From Afipia sp. GAS231 (GTDB taxonomy: Bacteria; Pseudomonadota; Alphaproteobacteria; Rhizobiales; Xanthobacteraceae), in NCBI RefSeq assembly GCF_900103365.1, contig NZ_LT629703.1, positions 3,782,001-3,846,000 of the forward strand: 64,000 nucleotides of DNA. The letters run 5' to 3'. Under the pieces are notes generated by a model, which saw only the letters and a program-made list of their open reading frames with translations, was not told the origin of the DNA and ran no database searches. Of this stretch, positions 45,271-55,989 are shown one piece after another (position 1 is the first letter of the stretch; each line of letters begins with the position of its first letter). The translations under genes and the position numbers were made by a program.

Positions 45271-45576
45271 ATGGTGGAACGGCTGTCGGCGGAGGCGCGC
45301 GTGGCGGCGCTGGCGGAGCTGCCGGGCTGGTCGGAGACCACCGGCCGCGAGGCGATCGCCCGGACGTTCATCTTCAGGGATTTCAACGAAGCCTTCGGCT
45401 TCATGACCCGCGCGGCGCTGGTCGCCGAAAAGAAAGACCATCATCCGGAGTGGAAGAACATCTACAAGACGGTGGAAGTCGTGCTGGCGACCCACGACGC
45501 CGGCGGCGTCACCCGGCTCGATATCGAGTTGGCCCGGGCCATGAACGGGATCGCGAGGCAACTGGGCGTTGGTTGA
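45271..45576 (+). CDS. phhB: Pterin-4a-carbinolamine dehydratase
   Basis: The 101-residue protein has the PCD/DCoH signature: DHHPEW (56-61) and the downstream [10 protein letters not shown] with the conserved His. It dehydrates 4a-hydroxytetrahydrobiopterin in the cycle that serves phenylalanine hydroxylase; many bacterial copies work in other pterin reactions. GGGAGG is placed well before the ATG. No phhA lies nearby. Confidence 0.92.
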   Translation: MVERLSAEARVAALAELPGWSETTGREAIARTFIFRDFNEAFGFMTRAALVAEKKDHHPEWKNIYKTVEVVLATHDAGGVTRLDIELARAMNGIARQLGVG

Positions 45577-45682
45577 TTCCGCGCAGCTTTCGACCTTGCG
45601 CGGGCGGCGATGCATCACCAGTTTTTGAACCAGTTGCATCGGCAGCGGCGGTCCGCCGCGCCGGATTTCAAGGAGCGCCGCG

Positions 45683-46066
45683 ATGGCCTCGTCCGAACAT
45701 ACCGTGGGTTTCGAGCCTGCCGACCGGCTGGCGCAGGACCGCGAGAGTGTGCGCCGGCGCTTCTGGATCAAGCTGAAGCGGGTCGTTGCGAAGCTTCCGT
45801 TCGCCGAGGACCTGCTCGCGGCCTATTATTGCGCGTTCGACAAACAGACGCCGCGCCATGTGCAGGCGGCGCTGCTCGGCGCCATCGCCTACTTCATCCT
45901 GCCGTTCGATTTCATACCGGACATGCTGCCGGTGCTCGGTTTCACCGACGACGCCGCGATCCTGGCCACCGCCATCCGCATGGTCGCGGGCCATATCACC
46001 CAGGACCATCGCGATGCCGCCCGCGCCGCCTTGAAGCGCGGGATCGATGAAGCAGAGGTGGAATAG
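45683..46066 (+). CDS. YkvA family (DUF1232) protein
   Basis: The 127-residue protein belongs to DUF1232: the core YCAFDKQTPRHVQAALLGAI followed by the very characteristic YFILPFDFIPDMLPVLGFTDD, and a helical C-terminus. The hydrophobic core may associate with the membrane. Function is unknown. It lies 106 bases after phhB on the same strand. Confidence 0.9.
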   Translation: MASSEHTVGFEPADRLAQDRESVRRRFWIKLKRVVAKLPFAEDLLAAYYCAFDKQTPRHVQAALLGAIAYFILPFDFIPDMLPVLGFTDDAAILATAIRMVAGHITQDHRDAARAALKRGIDEAEVE

Positions 46067-46089
46067 CAGAGACGAGCCATTCAATTCCC

Positions 46090-46177
46090 GTCATGGCCGG
46101 GCTTGTCCCGGCCATCCACGTCTTTCCCGCTTGCTGTGAGCAAAGACGTGGATGCCCGGCACACGGCCGGGCATGAC
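46090..46177. repeat. Intergenic repeat, family C, copy 2
   Basis: Begins GTCATGGCCGGGCTTGTCCC and ends GGCCGGGCATGAC, with an inner CCACGTCTT/AAGACGTGG pair; closely related to 15522-15606. It sits between the convergent YkvA and TAXI genes and ends near the TAXI stop. Confidence 0.8.
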
Positions 46178-46193
46178 GAGTATTACGACAAGA

Positions 46194-47381
46194 TCACTTC
46201 GCGGGGGCCGGAGGACGGACCACCTGGGCCCGCGCGTTCTTGTCGGCTTCCCAGGCCTGGAACTGCTTGAACAGCGCTTCGCGGTCGGTCTCGTTCTTCA
46301 CGGTCGCCGCGGTCGCCGGGCTCTGTTGCAGGAACGTGTCGAACCGGGCGCGGGTCACCGCTTCGATGTTATGGCTCTTCAGCCATTGATCGGCGATCGG
46401 AAGGCGATGCCAATCCTGCAGCGGCGCCGACAGCGAGACCTCCTTCCATTTCGGATGGAAGGGTGGGTTCTGGAACGTCGGGAATTTCGTGAAGAAGGCA
46501 TCGACGAACAGCGAAAGCTTGCGATAGCGGTCGGTGTTCGGCGCCCAGTTGTAGGCCGCCAGCACCGCGGGGACCGCGATGGTGTCGACGCGCTCGCCCT
46601 CCGTAATCAGGTTCGGGTAATCCTTCGCCGTCAGCACCGCCGGTAGATAGTCGCCCTGCAACGGCTTGGCGTAGTCGACCGGAACGAAGTGGAAACGGTC
46701 CTTGTCGTCCTTGAATGCGCTGACCGACTTGTACGGCTTGCCGCCCACGGCAATCACGGCGTCGAGTTCACCTTTCTTCAGCATCTCCATCGAGATGCGC
46801 TGCTCGATATAGACGAGGTTCGGCTTGAGGCCGAGGCGCTCGAATACGATGGACGCCGTGACGAAGGTGCCGCCGTTGGGAAGGTCGACGCTGACCCTCT
46901 TGCCGTTGAGATCGGCGAGACTGCGGACCGATTTCGAGGCGATGACATACATCTCTTCGTTGTAGAGCTTGGTCACATAGGTGAACTGCTTCTTGATGTC
47001 CTTCGCAAAGCCCTTCCGCTCGAGATAATCGAGCGTATCGGCGCGCACGATGCCGAGATCGACGCCCTGCAGGAACAGAATGTCGGCGACGCTCTGCACC
47101 GATCCGCGCCCGACGATCGGGAGTACGCGCAACTTGTTGCCGTCGTCGAGTACGGAGGCGAGGTCGGCGCCGATCTGCACATAGGTGCCGCCGATCGTGC
47201 CGGAGATCAGCGTGACCGTGTTCTGATTCAGGGCCTGCTTGGTGGCGGCCGAACCGAACTGGAAAATAGCCTTGAGGCTTTCGCTGACCTTGGCCGGATC
47301 GAGCTCGGCCTCTTCGGCGCGAGCGGTCTGACCACAAACCATCATGATGGCAACCAGTGCCATCGCAAACAAACGTCGCAT
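46194..47381 (-). CDS. TAXI family TRAP solute receptor
   Basis: The 395-residue protein has a signal peptide (MRRLFAMALVAIMMVCGQTARA) and a TAXI binding domain: VTLISGTIGGTYVQIGADLA, the helix VDLGIVRADTLDYLERKG and GKRVSVDLPNGGTFVTA are typical. It should bind a carboxylate or amino acid substrate in the periplasm. It follows the Sel1-like gene after 36 bases, so the two share a transcript. No DctM/DctQ-type membrane subunit is encoded in the window. Confidence 0.9.
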   Translation of the reverse strand: MRRLFAMALVAIMMVCGQTARAEEAELDPAKVSESLKAIFQFGSAATKQALNQNTVTLISGTIGGTYVQIGADLASVLDDGNKLRVLPIVGRGSVQSVADILFLQGVDLGIVRADTLDYLERKGFAKDIKKQFTYVTKLYNEEMYVIASKSVRSLADLNGKRVSVDLPNGGTFVTASIVFERLGLKPNLVYIEQRISMEMLKKGELDAVIAVGGKPYKSVSAFKDDKDRFHFVPVDYAKPLQGDYLPAVLTAKDYPNLITEGERVDTIAVPAVLAAYNWAPNTDRYRKLSLFVDAFFTKFPTFQNPPFHPKWKEVSLSAPLQDWHRLPIADQWLKSHNIEAVTRARFDTFLQQSPATAATVKNETDREALFKQFQAWEADKNARAQVVRPPAPAK

Positions 47382-47417
47382 GTATCCCCCTGCGTAGTGC
47401 CTGTCTTTGAGTGAAGC

Positions 47418-48329
47418 CTAGTTCTGAGTCTGGAGCCGGCGCTTGGCGTCGACTGAACCGAGCTGGGCCGCCTTCTGGTACCAAAGCCGTGCCGCAGCGG
47501 GATCGGGTGTGACGCTGCGCATGTCCTGGGTGCCGAGCACCTGCGGGTCATAGGTCCCCGCCAGCATCAGGGCCGCTTCGGCTTCCTGCGCATCCGCCGC
47601 CCGCTCGAGCAACAGCCGGGCGGAGGTGATGTCACCGATCGCGAGCAATCCCTTTGCCCGCTTCAGCAGCGCCGCGAGTTCATCCGGGGCGATACGTCTT
47701 GCCGACGGCGGCGGAGCCGCCTCTACCGGGGCTGCTTGTGTTGCCGGTTCGATCGCCACAACCTTGTTCTTGATAGCGCCCTGATAGGCGGCTGCGATCT
47801 CGTCGCGCGACGGCGACACCGACGTCAGGCCGGCGGGCTGAATCCGGCGGGGCGTTGCAGTGTCTGGCGCCGGCTCGGAATCGGTTGGCCGTGCGGCGAC
47901 GCTTTGCGGCGGCAGCGCCGGCTCCGTCGCGCTGAGCTGACCGGGTGTTTCGCCGGCGAGCGAGGCCTTCGCGTTGGCGAATACCGAAAGCGGATTGTCC
48001 ATCGACATGATCGCGAGCGCGATGCCGGCGGCGGTTGCTGCGGCGATGCCGCCCTTGAGAATTCGCGACCAAAGCAGTGCGCGGCTGATGTTCCGCTCGC
48101 CGCCGCTGCCAAACCGGTGTTTGGGTTCTTCGTCATCGTCATAGTTGGATAGGAACAGCGGGACCGGCTCGTAGCCCAGCGCATCTTCCTGCAATTCGTC
48201 CGGCGCTTCATAAGGCAGTGCGACGGCGCGACCGGGGGGATGCGTCTCATACAACCGGGAATCGCTGATGGCTTCGTCGAACCTGTCGTACGGATCGCTC
48301 GAATGAACCTGCCTTGTACGCTCCACCAT
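47418..48329 (-). CDS. Sel1-like repeat protein with one membrane segment
   Basis: The 303-residue protein has a charged N-terminal part (residues 1-85, YDRFDEAISDSRLY), a membrane segment at about 90-110 (GGIAAATAAGIALAIMSM), a Pro/Ala-rich linker, and C-terminal Sel1/TPR-like helices (DELAALLKRAKGLLAIGDI, SARLLLERAA, PAAARLWYQKAAQLG). GGGAG precedes the ATG at 48329; the frame is open 24 codons upstream. Sel1 proteins are often scaffolds in envelope or signalling complexes. It lies 36 bases before the TAXI gene on the same transcript. Confidence 0.75.
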   Translation of the reverse strand: MVERTRQVHSSDPYDRFDEAISDSRLYETHPPGRAVALPYEAPDELQEDALGYEPVPLFLSNYDDDEEPKHRFGSGGERNISRALLWSRILKGGIAAATAAGIALAIMSMDNPLSVFANAKASLAGETPGQLSATEPALPPQSVAARPTDSEPAPDTATPRRIQPAGLTSVSPSRDEIAAAYQGAIKNKVVAIEPATQAAPVEAAPPPSARRIAPDELAALLKRAKGLLAIGDITSARLLLERAADAQEAEAALMLAGTYDPQVLGTQDMRSVTPDPAAARLWYQKAAQLGSVDAKRRLQTQN

Positions 48330-48556
48330 GGTGATGCTCCCACCTACAAACGCAACTGTGGGTACCCCGCATCTGGTTGTTTTATTGTTGGCGCGCGGCA
48401 ACCCTTTAACTCGTCGCTAAATCGCACGCCGAATGGGTTCAAAAAACGACGCCGACCGGCGCGAATTGGGAGATATTTTGGTTTGATTGAGGCGTAATCG
48501 CCTAATTCATAGATTTAAAATGCGGATTACTTAGCAACTAATTATCTCAAATTGCG

Positions 48557-48594
48557 CGCGTCTGTCCCGAAGTGACGCGTCTGTCCCGAAGTGA
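48557..48594. repeat. 19-base perfect tandem duplication
   Basis: CGCGTCTGTCCCGAAGTGA is repeated twice without a spacer. It is in the 329-base gap 48330-48658, whose left half is AT-rich and otherwise shows nothing recognisable. Confidence 0.9.
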
Positions 48595-48595
48595 T

Positions 48596-48620
48596 ACGGC
48601 GGCCGAGCATTGGCCGCCGT
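48596..48620 (-). terminator. Possible transcription end hairpin after the quinone oxidoreductase gene
   Basis: ACGGCGGCC and GGCCGCCGT form a perfect 9-base stem with a 7-base loop, 38 bases past the stop. No T-run follows, so a termination role is uncertain. Confidence 0.45.
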
Positions 48621-48658
48621 CGGTAGCGAGTTGTTGTCGCCGGCGAGGCGCCCGCGTC

Positions 48659-49633
48659 TCAGGGATGCAGGATCACCTTGCCCATCGCCTGGCGGCCGGC
48701 GAGCACTTTCAGCGCCTCGGCGGTTTGCGCCAGCGGGAAGGTGCGGTCGACATGCGAGGAGATCTTGCCTTCCGCGGTCCACTTCACGAGCTTCTCCAGA
48801 TTGGCGCGGTTCTGTTCCGGATTGAGCCGGGTCCATGCGCCCCAGAATACGCCGCGGATATCGCAGCCCTTGAGCAGCGCCAGATTGAGCGGCATCTTTG
48901 GAATGTCGCCGGCGGCAAAGCCGATCACCAGGAAGCGTCCCTCCCACGCGATGGCGCGCAACGCGGCTTCGGCATAGCTGCCGCCGACCGGATCGAAAAT
49001 GATGTCGACGCCCTTGCCGCCGGTCAGCCGCTTCAGGCCTTCCTTCAGATCTTCCTTGGCGTAGTTCAGCGTCAGTTCGGCGCCGTGGGCCTTGGCGAAT
49101 TCAAGCTTCTCATCCGAAGATGCGCAGGCGATCACCTTCAGGCCCATCAGTTTGCCGAGTTCGCAGGCGGCAAGGCCGGTGCCGCCGGCCGCGCCCAGCA
49201 CCGCCAGCGTCTCGCCGGGCTTCGGGCTGGCGCGATCTTCCAGCGCATGCAGCGCGGTGCCGTAGATGATGATGATTCCGGCGGCGCGATCGAAATCCAG
49301 ATTGTCCGGAATCTTCACGATCGTATTCGCCGGCAGCGCGATCTTTTCGCGCGCGCCGTTGTGACCGCAAGAAGCCACCACGCGATCTCCGACCTTCAGG
49401 TCGGTGACGCCGGCGCCGACGCTTTCGATCACGCCCGCAACCTCGGCGGCCGGCGAGAACGGGAACGGCGGCTTGATCTGGTATTTGCCCTGGATCATCA
49501 GGATGTCGAAGAAATTCAGCGCCGCGGATTTGATCGCGATCACGGCCTGGCCCGGCTCGGCGACGGGATCGGGCACGTCGGCCAGCACGAGATCGTCGGG
49601 TTGGCAATATTGCGAGCAGAGAATGGCTTTCAT
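48659..49633 (-). CDS. Quinone oxidoreductase-like zinc-independent MDR protein
   Basis: The 324-residue protein belongs to the quinone oxidoreductase branch of the medium-chain dehydrogenases. LNFFDILMIQGKYQIKPPFP near the start and the nucleotide-binding segment VLGAAGGTGLAACELGKLMG are diagnostic, and the catalytic-zinc cysteines of alcohol dehydrogenases are missing. It probably uses NADPH to reduce quinones or enones. The frame is open 76 codons upstream through a family B repeat; ATG at 49633 with AGGTG upstream fits. It is divergent from the SDR at 49861. Confidence 0.92.
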   Translation of the reverse strand: MKAILCSQYCQPDDLVLADVPDPVAEPGQAVIAIKSAALNFFDILMIQGKYQIKPPFPFSPAAEVAGVIESVGAGVTDLKVGDRVVASCGHNGAREKIALPANTIVKIPDNLDFDRAAGIIIIYGTALHALEDRASPKPGETLAVLGAAGGTGLAACELGKLMGLKVIACASSDEKLEFAKAHGAELTLNYAKEDLKEGLKRLTGGKGVDIIFDPVGGSYAEAALRAIAWEGRFLVIGFAAGDIPKMPLNLALLKGCDIRGVFWGAWTRLNPEQNRANLEKLVKWTAEGKISSHVDRTFPLAQTAEALKVLAGRQAMGKVILHP

Positions 49634-49742
49634 GGACACACCTGATTTTCGGACGCACAAGGAAGGCTGGATGCTTCTTGCCGGATTTGAAGCCGGGCTA
49701 CAATCCGATTCGGTGCTTAGGTCGCATGCCGGCCTATCCGCC

Positions 49743-49822
49743 GTCATTGCGAGCGAAGCGAAGCAATCCAGAGCTGCGACCGAGGACTTGATTGCTTCGT
49801 CGCTCACGCTCCTCGCAATGAC
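49743..49822. repeat. Intergenic repeat, family B, copy 2
   Basis: Begins GTCATTGCGAGCGAAGCGAA and ends CGCTCCTCGCAATGAC, with AAGCAATCC inside; located between two divergent oxidoreductase genes. Confidence 0.85.
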
Positions 49823-49860
49823 GGGGAGTGAGAAAAACCGGGCTAAAGGGGAGTGAAACA

Positions 49861-50700
49861 ATGTTTGAAAAAGGCCTGCTGGCGGGAAAGCGGATCTTGG
49901 TGACCGGCGGCGGCTCCGGGCTCGGGGCCGCGATGGGACGCCGCTTCGTCGAACTCGGTGCCGAGCTGATCGTTTGCGGCCGCCGGCTCGAATTGCTGGA
50001 GGCGACCGCCGCGCAGATGCGCAGCGAAATGGGCGGCAAGGTCTCGGTGGCGAGATGCGATATCCGCGATGGCGCCGCGGTCGAGGCCATGATGGATTCG
50101 GTCTGGGGCGAAGCGCCGATCGACGTGCTGGTCAACAACGCCGCCGCGACCTTCATCGCGCAGACCGAACATCTGTCGTTCCGCGCCGCGGATGCGATCC
50201 TGGCGCCGACGCTCCATGGCACGATGTATTGCACGCTCGCCGCCGGCAAGCGCTGGATCGACGGCAAGCACAAGGGCGTGGTGCTGAGCATTCTCTCGAC
50301 CTCGACCATCACCGGACGCGCCTTCACGGTGCCCTCGGCGATGGCCAAGACCGCCGTACTGGCGATGACCAAGAGCCTTGCGGTGGAATGGGGCCCGAAG
50401 GGCGTTCGTTTGGTCGCAATCGCGCCCGGCGCGTTTCCGACCCCCGGCGCTTCCGGCCAGTTGCGGCCCGAGGGCCGCGACGAAAGCTGGGCGCATCGCA
50501 ATCCGCTCGGCCGCGCCGGCGAACACAGCGAGCTCGCCAATCTCGCGAGTTTCCTGATTTCGGACCAGGCCGGCTACATCAATGGCGAGATGGTGGTGCA
50601 GGACGGCGGCTCGCATCTGCGCAGTTCCGGAGCGGAGGATCTGCTGCAATGGACCGAAGCGCAGTGGGAGAAGCAGCGCGAAGGTCGCGCCAAGAGCTAG
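49861..50700 (+). CDS. SDR, 2,4-dienoyl-CoA reductase-like
   Basis: The 279-residue NADP-dependent SDR has the cofactor motif VTGGGSGLG (about 14-22) and NNAA. At the usual YxxxK site it reads SAMAK, so Ser replaces the catalytic Tyr while the Lys is kept, as in 2,4-dienoyl-CoA reductases. It would reduce a dienoyl-CoA during degradation of unsaturated fatty acids. GGGAG lies before the ATG at 49861; an in-frame start 11 codons upstream lies in the repeat region. Neighbouring enzymes include a quinone oxidoreductase. Confidence 0.9.
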   Translation: MFEKGLLAGKRILVTGGGSGLGAAMGRRFVELGAELIVCGRRLELLEATAAQMRSEMGGKVSVARCDIRDGAAVEAMMDSVWGEAPIDVLVNNAAATFIAQTEHLSFRAADAILAPTLHGTMYCTLAAGKRWIDGKHKGVVLSILSTSTITGRAFTVPSAMAKTAVLAMTKSLAVEWGPKGVRLVAIAPGAFPTPGASGQLRPEGRDESWAHRNPLGRAGEHSELANLASFLISDQAGYINGEMVVQDGGSHLRSSGAEDLLQWTEAQWEKQREGRAKS

Positions 50701-50837
50701 GCAGGAGCTGGACTCGCAAGGGTGAGACTCGAAGATCGCGTAAAGAGTCTGCTAACAAGACTTGCACCGGAACGCAGGCTCAGCGGTGGGCAAAGGCGTA
50801 ACTGCCTTTCCAAAAAAGCATTTCCCGGCTATCCATG

Positions 50838-50862
50838 CCCGACGACTCGTTGTGTCGTCGGG
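50838..50862. other. Hairpin between the SDR and ialB genes
   Basis: CCCGACGAC and GTCGTCGGG form a perfect 9-base stem with a 7-base loop, without a following T-run. It lies 39 bases upstream of ialB and 137 bases after the SDR stop. Confidence 0.5.
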
Positions 50863-50900
50863 CCATCTTCCAGTCACAATGATAAGGGAATCAGTCGTCC

Positions 50901-51521
50901 GTGCGGGGAAAGCTGACATCTCTGGTTGCTGTTGTTGCGTTGTGCGGGGTGACATCCTTCGCGCACGCGCAAACGGCTGCGCCGAAGGGCGCCAAGGATG
51001 CGGCCAAACCTGCGGCTGCCGCAAAGCCCGCGGCCAAGCCGGACCCGGCCGCAACCGCTGCGGCGGGCGGCGCAGAGCCGAACCTGATCGGTCAATTCGG
51101 CACCTGGGGCGCCTACACCGCGATGCCGAACGGCAGGAAGGTCTGCTTCGCATTGGCCAAGCCGGCTTCCTCGAAGACCAATCCTCCGAACCGTCCGCGC
51201 GATCCGGCCTACGCGTTCGTCTCGACGCGCCCGGCGGAGAAGGTCGTCAACGAAGTCTCGATCATGATCGGCTACGCGCTGAAGCCGGGCTCGGAATCCT
51301 CGCTCGAGGTCGGTGGCGCGTCGTACGCGATGTACACCCAGGGCGACGGGCTCTGGATCAAGAACGCCGCCGAGGAAGAGCGGATGGTCGAGGCCATGCG
51401 CAAATCCGCCGACGCCACCGTCAAGGGCGTCTCCGCCAAGGGCACCGAGACCACCGACACCTTCTCGCTGAAGGGTCTGGCCCAGGCGCTCGACCGGCTG
51501 GCGCAGGATTGCCGGCGTTAG
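50901..51521 (+). CDS. Invasion-associated locus B (IalB) family protein
   Basis: The 206-residue secreted protein has a signal peptide (cleavage near FAHAQT, about residue 23), a Lys/Ala-rich linker, and an IalB domain with FGTWGAYTAMPNGRKVCFAL, RPAEKVVNEVSIMIGY and the C-terminal segment around ALDRLAQDC. IalB was named from Bartonella erythrocyte invasion but is widespread in free-living alphaproteobacteria as a periplasmic or outer-membrane protein of unclear role. The start is GTG with AAGGGA upstream. Confidence 0.9.
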   Translation: MRGKLTSLVAVVALCGVTSFAHAQTAAPKGAKDAAKPAAAAKPAAKPDPAATAAAGGAEPNLIGQFGTWGAYTAMPNGRKVCFALAKPASSKTNPPNRPRDPAYAFVSTRPAEKVVNEVSIMIGYALKPGSESSLEVGGASYAMYTQGDGLWIKNAAEEERMVEAMRKSADATVKGVSAKGTETTDTFSLKGLAQALDRLAQDCRR

Positions 51522-51569
51522 AGCATGATCCGGAAAAGTGGTCCCCGGCTTTCCGAAAAGATCATGCTC
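51521..51569. repeat. Intergenic repeat, family E, copy 2
   Basis: GAGCATGATCCGGAAAAG and CTTTCCGAAAAGATCATGCTC form an imperfect palindrome starting at the last base of the ialB stop codon. The same element is common in Bradyrhizobium intergenic regions. Confidence 0.85.
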
Positions 51570-51662
51570 CAAGCAAGACAAGCAGGATTAGCGGCTTTTT
51601 AGGCCCAAACTGACGCATTTGGTGGCTTTCCAGCGGGCGCCGGAAAGCCTATTTGATGGGCC

Positions 51663-52889
51663 ATGACCGACACCGTGACCAGCAAGACCGCGGCCCCTTC
51701 CGGGGCAACCGCACCTTTGGAAAAATTGCCGCTCGAAACCTATGTGCCGCCGGCCAAGCCGTCGCTGATCGGCCTGTCGCGCGCCGAGATCGCGGACCGG
51801 TTGGGCGAGATCGGGGTTGCGGCCGGCCAGCGCAAGATGCGCACGCAGCAGCTCTGGCACTGGATGTATGTCCGCGGCGCCAAAGAGTTCGACGAGATGA
51901 CCAGCATTTCCAAGGAAATGCGCGCGCAGCTCGTGCAGCATTTCACCGTCGCGCGTCCCGAAGTGGTCGCCGAGCAGATTTCCAACGACGGCACCCGAAA
52001 ATGGCTGCTGCGGCTGCCGAGCGGCGACGATCTGCAGAAGGCGCATGAAGTCGAATGCGTCTACATCCCCGAAACCGACCGCGGCACGCTGTGCGTCTCC
52101 TCGCAGGTTGGCTGCACGCTGAATTGCTCGTTCTGCCACACCGGCACGCAGCGGCTGGTGCGCAATCTCACCGCGGGTGAAATCGTCGGCCAGATCATGG
52201 TGGCGCGCGACCGCCTCGACGATTGGGCCGATCGCGAGACCCCGACCGGCAGCCGCCGCGTCACCAATGTCGTCATGATGGGCATGGGCGAGCCGCTGTA
52301 CAATTTCGACGCGGTGCGCGACGCGCTCTTGATCGTTGCCGACAACGAGGGCATCGGCATTTCCCGCCGTCGCATCACGCTGTCGACCTCGGGCGTGGTG
52401 CCCAACATCATCCGCACCGGCGACGAGATCGGCGTCATGCTGGCGATTTCGCTGCATGCGGTGCGCGACGAACTGCGCAACGAACTGGTGCCGCTCAATC
52501 GCAAATATCCGATTGCCGAATTGCTGCAGGCCTGCCGCGACTATCCGGGCTCGTCGAATGCGCGGCGCATCACCTTCGAATATGTGATGCTGAAGGGCGT
52601 CAACGATTCCCTGGATGACGCCAAGCTGCTGGTGAAGCTGCTGAAGGGCATTCACGCCAAGATCAATCTGATTCCGTTCAATCCGTGGCCAGGCACGCGC
52701 TACGAATGCTCGGACTGGGAGCAGATCGAAAAATTCTCCGAGTATATTTTCAACGCCGGCTACTCCTCGCCGGTACGTACCCCGCGCGGCCGCGACATCC
52801 TCGCCGCCTGCGGCCAGTTGAAGTCGGAGACCGAAAAATTGTCCGTGCGCGAGCGCGATGCGCTGCGCGCCATGGCGATGACGGACTGA
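51663..52889 (+). CDS. rlmN: Dual-specificity rRNA/tRNA adenine-C2 methyltransferase
   Basis: RlmN (408 residues) methylates carbon 2 of A2503 in 23S rRNA and A37 of some tRNAs, using radical SAM chemistry. The cluster motif CTLNCSFC gives Cys151, Cys155 and Cys158; Cys144 and Cys383 (in AACGQL) correspond to the pair of catalytic cysteines. MGMGEPL and the substrate segment [11 protein letters not shown] are present. The first 30 residues are an Ala/Pro-rich extension. Confidence 0.97.
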   Translation: MTDTVTSKTAAPSGATAPLEKLPLETYVPPAKPSLIGLSRAEIADRLGEIGVAAGQRKMRTQQLWHWMYVRGAKEFDEMTSISKEMRAQLVQHFTVARPEVVAEQISNDGTRKWLLRLPSGDDLQKAHEVECVYIPETDRGTLCVSSQVGCTLNCSFCHTGTQRLVRNLTAGEIVGQIMVARDRLDDWADRETPTGSRRVTNVVMMGMGEPLYNFDAVRDALLIVADNEGIGISRRRITLSTSGVVPNIIRTGDEIGVMLAISLHAVRDELRNELVPLNRKYPIAELLQACRDYPGSSNARRITFEYVMLKGVNDSLDDAKLLVKLLKGIHAKINLIPFNPWPGTRYECSDWEQIEKFSEYIFNAGYSSPVRTPRGRDILAACGQLKSETEKLSVRERDALRAMAMTD

Positions 52890-52912
52890 AGATGGCGAGT
52901 CTTGTTTCAGCC

Positions 52913-53029
52913 GTCATTGCGAGGAGCGTAGCGACGAAGCAATCCAGAGGCTCGATCGGAGCCTGTGGATTGCTTCGCGGAGCCTGTCATCGGGCGGCGC
53001 TTTGCGCCGACCCGTTGGCTCGCAATGAC
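52913..53029. repeat. Intergenic repeat, family B, copy 3
   Basis: Begins GTCATTGCGAGGAGCG and ends GGCTCGCAATGAC, with two inner CAATCCA/GGATTGC pairs; located between rlmN and the small membrane protein gene. Confidence 0.85.
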
Positions 53030-53040
53030 GGTGTGCAGTC

Positions 53041-53532
53041 ATGGCGCTGATCGGCCGCCTCTTTGTCGTGTTCTTTGCTTTCCTGCTGGCGTGCTTCGCA
53101 GCCGGGGCGATCGTGGTCGTTGCGGTGCTGTATCCGGAATTCAGCGATCTCGGCGTCCGTGAGATCGATCAGAGCGCGATCAACGTCGTGCTCGGCTTTG
53201 GCTTCATCTTTATCTCGGGCTTTGCGCTGTTGCCGGCGCTGATCGTGGTTCTGATCACCGAGGCATTTTATATCCGGAGCGTGCTCACTTACGCGGTTGG
53301 CGGCGCGATCGTCGGCGCGGCCTGCTATCTCGGACTGGTTCCGTTCGATACGCAGACGATGCAGTTCGATGGCATCGTGCGTCGTCACCTCGAAATCATG
53401 ACCGGCGCGGGCATCGTCGCCGGCCTTGTCTACTGGATGATCGCCGGCCGCAGTGCGGGCGCCTGGCGCGAACCGCCGCGCCCGTTGCGGCCTCCGCCGC
53501 CACTGCCGTCGCAGTCGAGGCCGCAGCCGTGA
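53041..53532 (+). CDS. Small membrane protein, four predicted helices
   Basis: The 163-residue protein has four hydrophobic segments (about 5-33, 50-78, 88-102 and 120-138) with short loops, and a proline-rich cytosolic tail (PPRPLRPPPPLPSQSRPQP). No catalytic motif is recognisable. Located between rlmN and a PAP2 phosphatase on the same strand; the start sits 12 bases after a family B repeat. Conserved hypothetical. Confidence 0.75.
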   Translation: MALIGRLFVVFFAFLLACFAAGAIVVVAVLYPEFSDLGVREIDQSAINVVLGFGFIFISGFALLPALIVVLITEAFYIRSVLTYAVGGAIVGAACYLGLVPFDTQTMQFDGIVRRHLEIMTGAGIVAGLVYWMIAGRSAGAWREPPRPLRPPPPLPSQSRPQP

Positions 53533-53571
53533 TGCTTTCCAACGCCAACCGCCTCGGCTAAACCCCGCGCC

Positions 53572-55747
<2,176 letters not shown>

Positions 55748-55767
55748 GGCGCGGGGGCTCTACCCAC

Positions 55768-55839
55768 GTCATTGCGAGGAGCGTAAGCGACGACTTGTCC
55801 GCCGTAGCTCGAAGAGCGAAGGCGGAAGCAATCCATATT
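55768..55839. repeat. Intergenic repeat, family B, truncated copy
   Basis: Begins GTCATTGCGAGGAGCGTAAG and stops after GGAAGCAATCCATATTG, where a family A element begins 10 bases later. The right half is missing. Confidence 0.75.
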
Positions 55840-55849
55840 GTCTTCTGCT

Positions 55850-55923
55850 GTCATTCCGGGGCGCGAAGCGAACCCGGAATCTCGAGATTCCGGGTTCGAT
55901 GCTCCGCATCGCCCCGGAATGAC
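55850..55923. repeat. Structured intergenic repeat, family A, short copy
   Basis: Terminal arms GTCATTCCGGGG and CCCCGGAATGAC and the palindrome AATCTCGAGATT are kept; the first inner hairpin and the 18-base palindrome are absent. It follows the truncated family B copy. Confidence 0.85.
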
Positions 55924-55989
55924 GGATTAGACATACGACAATGGCCGGGATTGCTCCCGGCCATTTCATTTGATGACGACGTGCTCGCG

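Noticed and set aside
43682..45406. A 574-codon frame antisense to the anchored TAXI gene
   Set aside because: The TAXI frame has clear membrane segments and a binding domain; the antisense frame has only charged low-complexity sequence.
48400..48425. A second CtrA-type site upstream of the Sel1-like gene (TTTAACTCGTCGCTAA)
   Set aside because: The right half reads CTAA instead of TTAA, so it is too weak to list.
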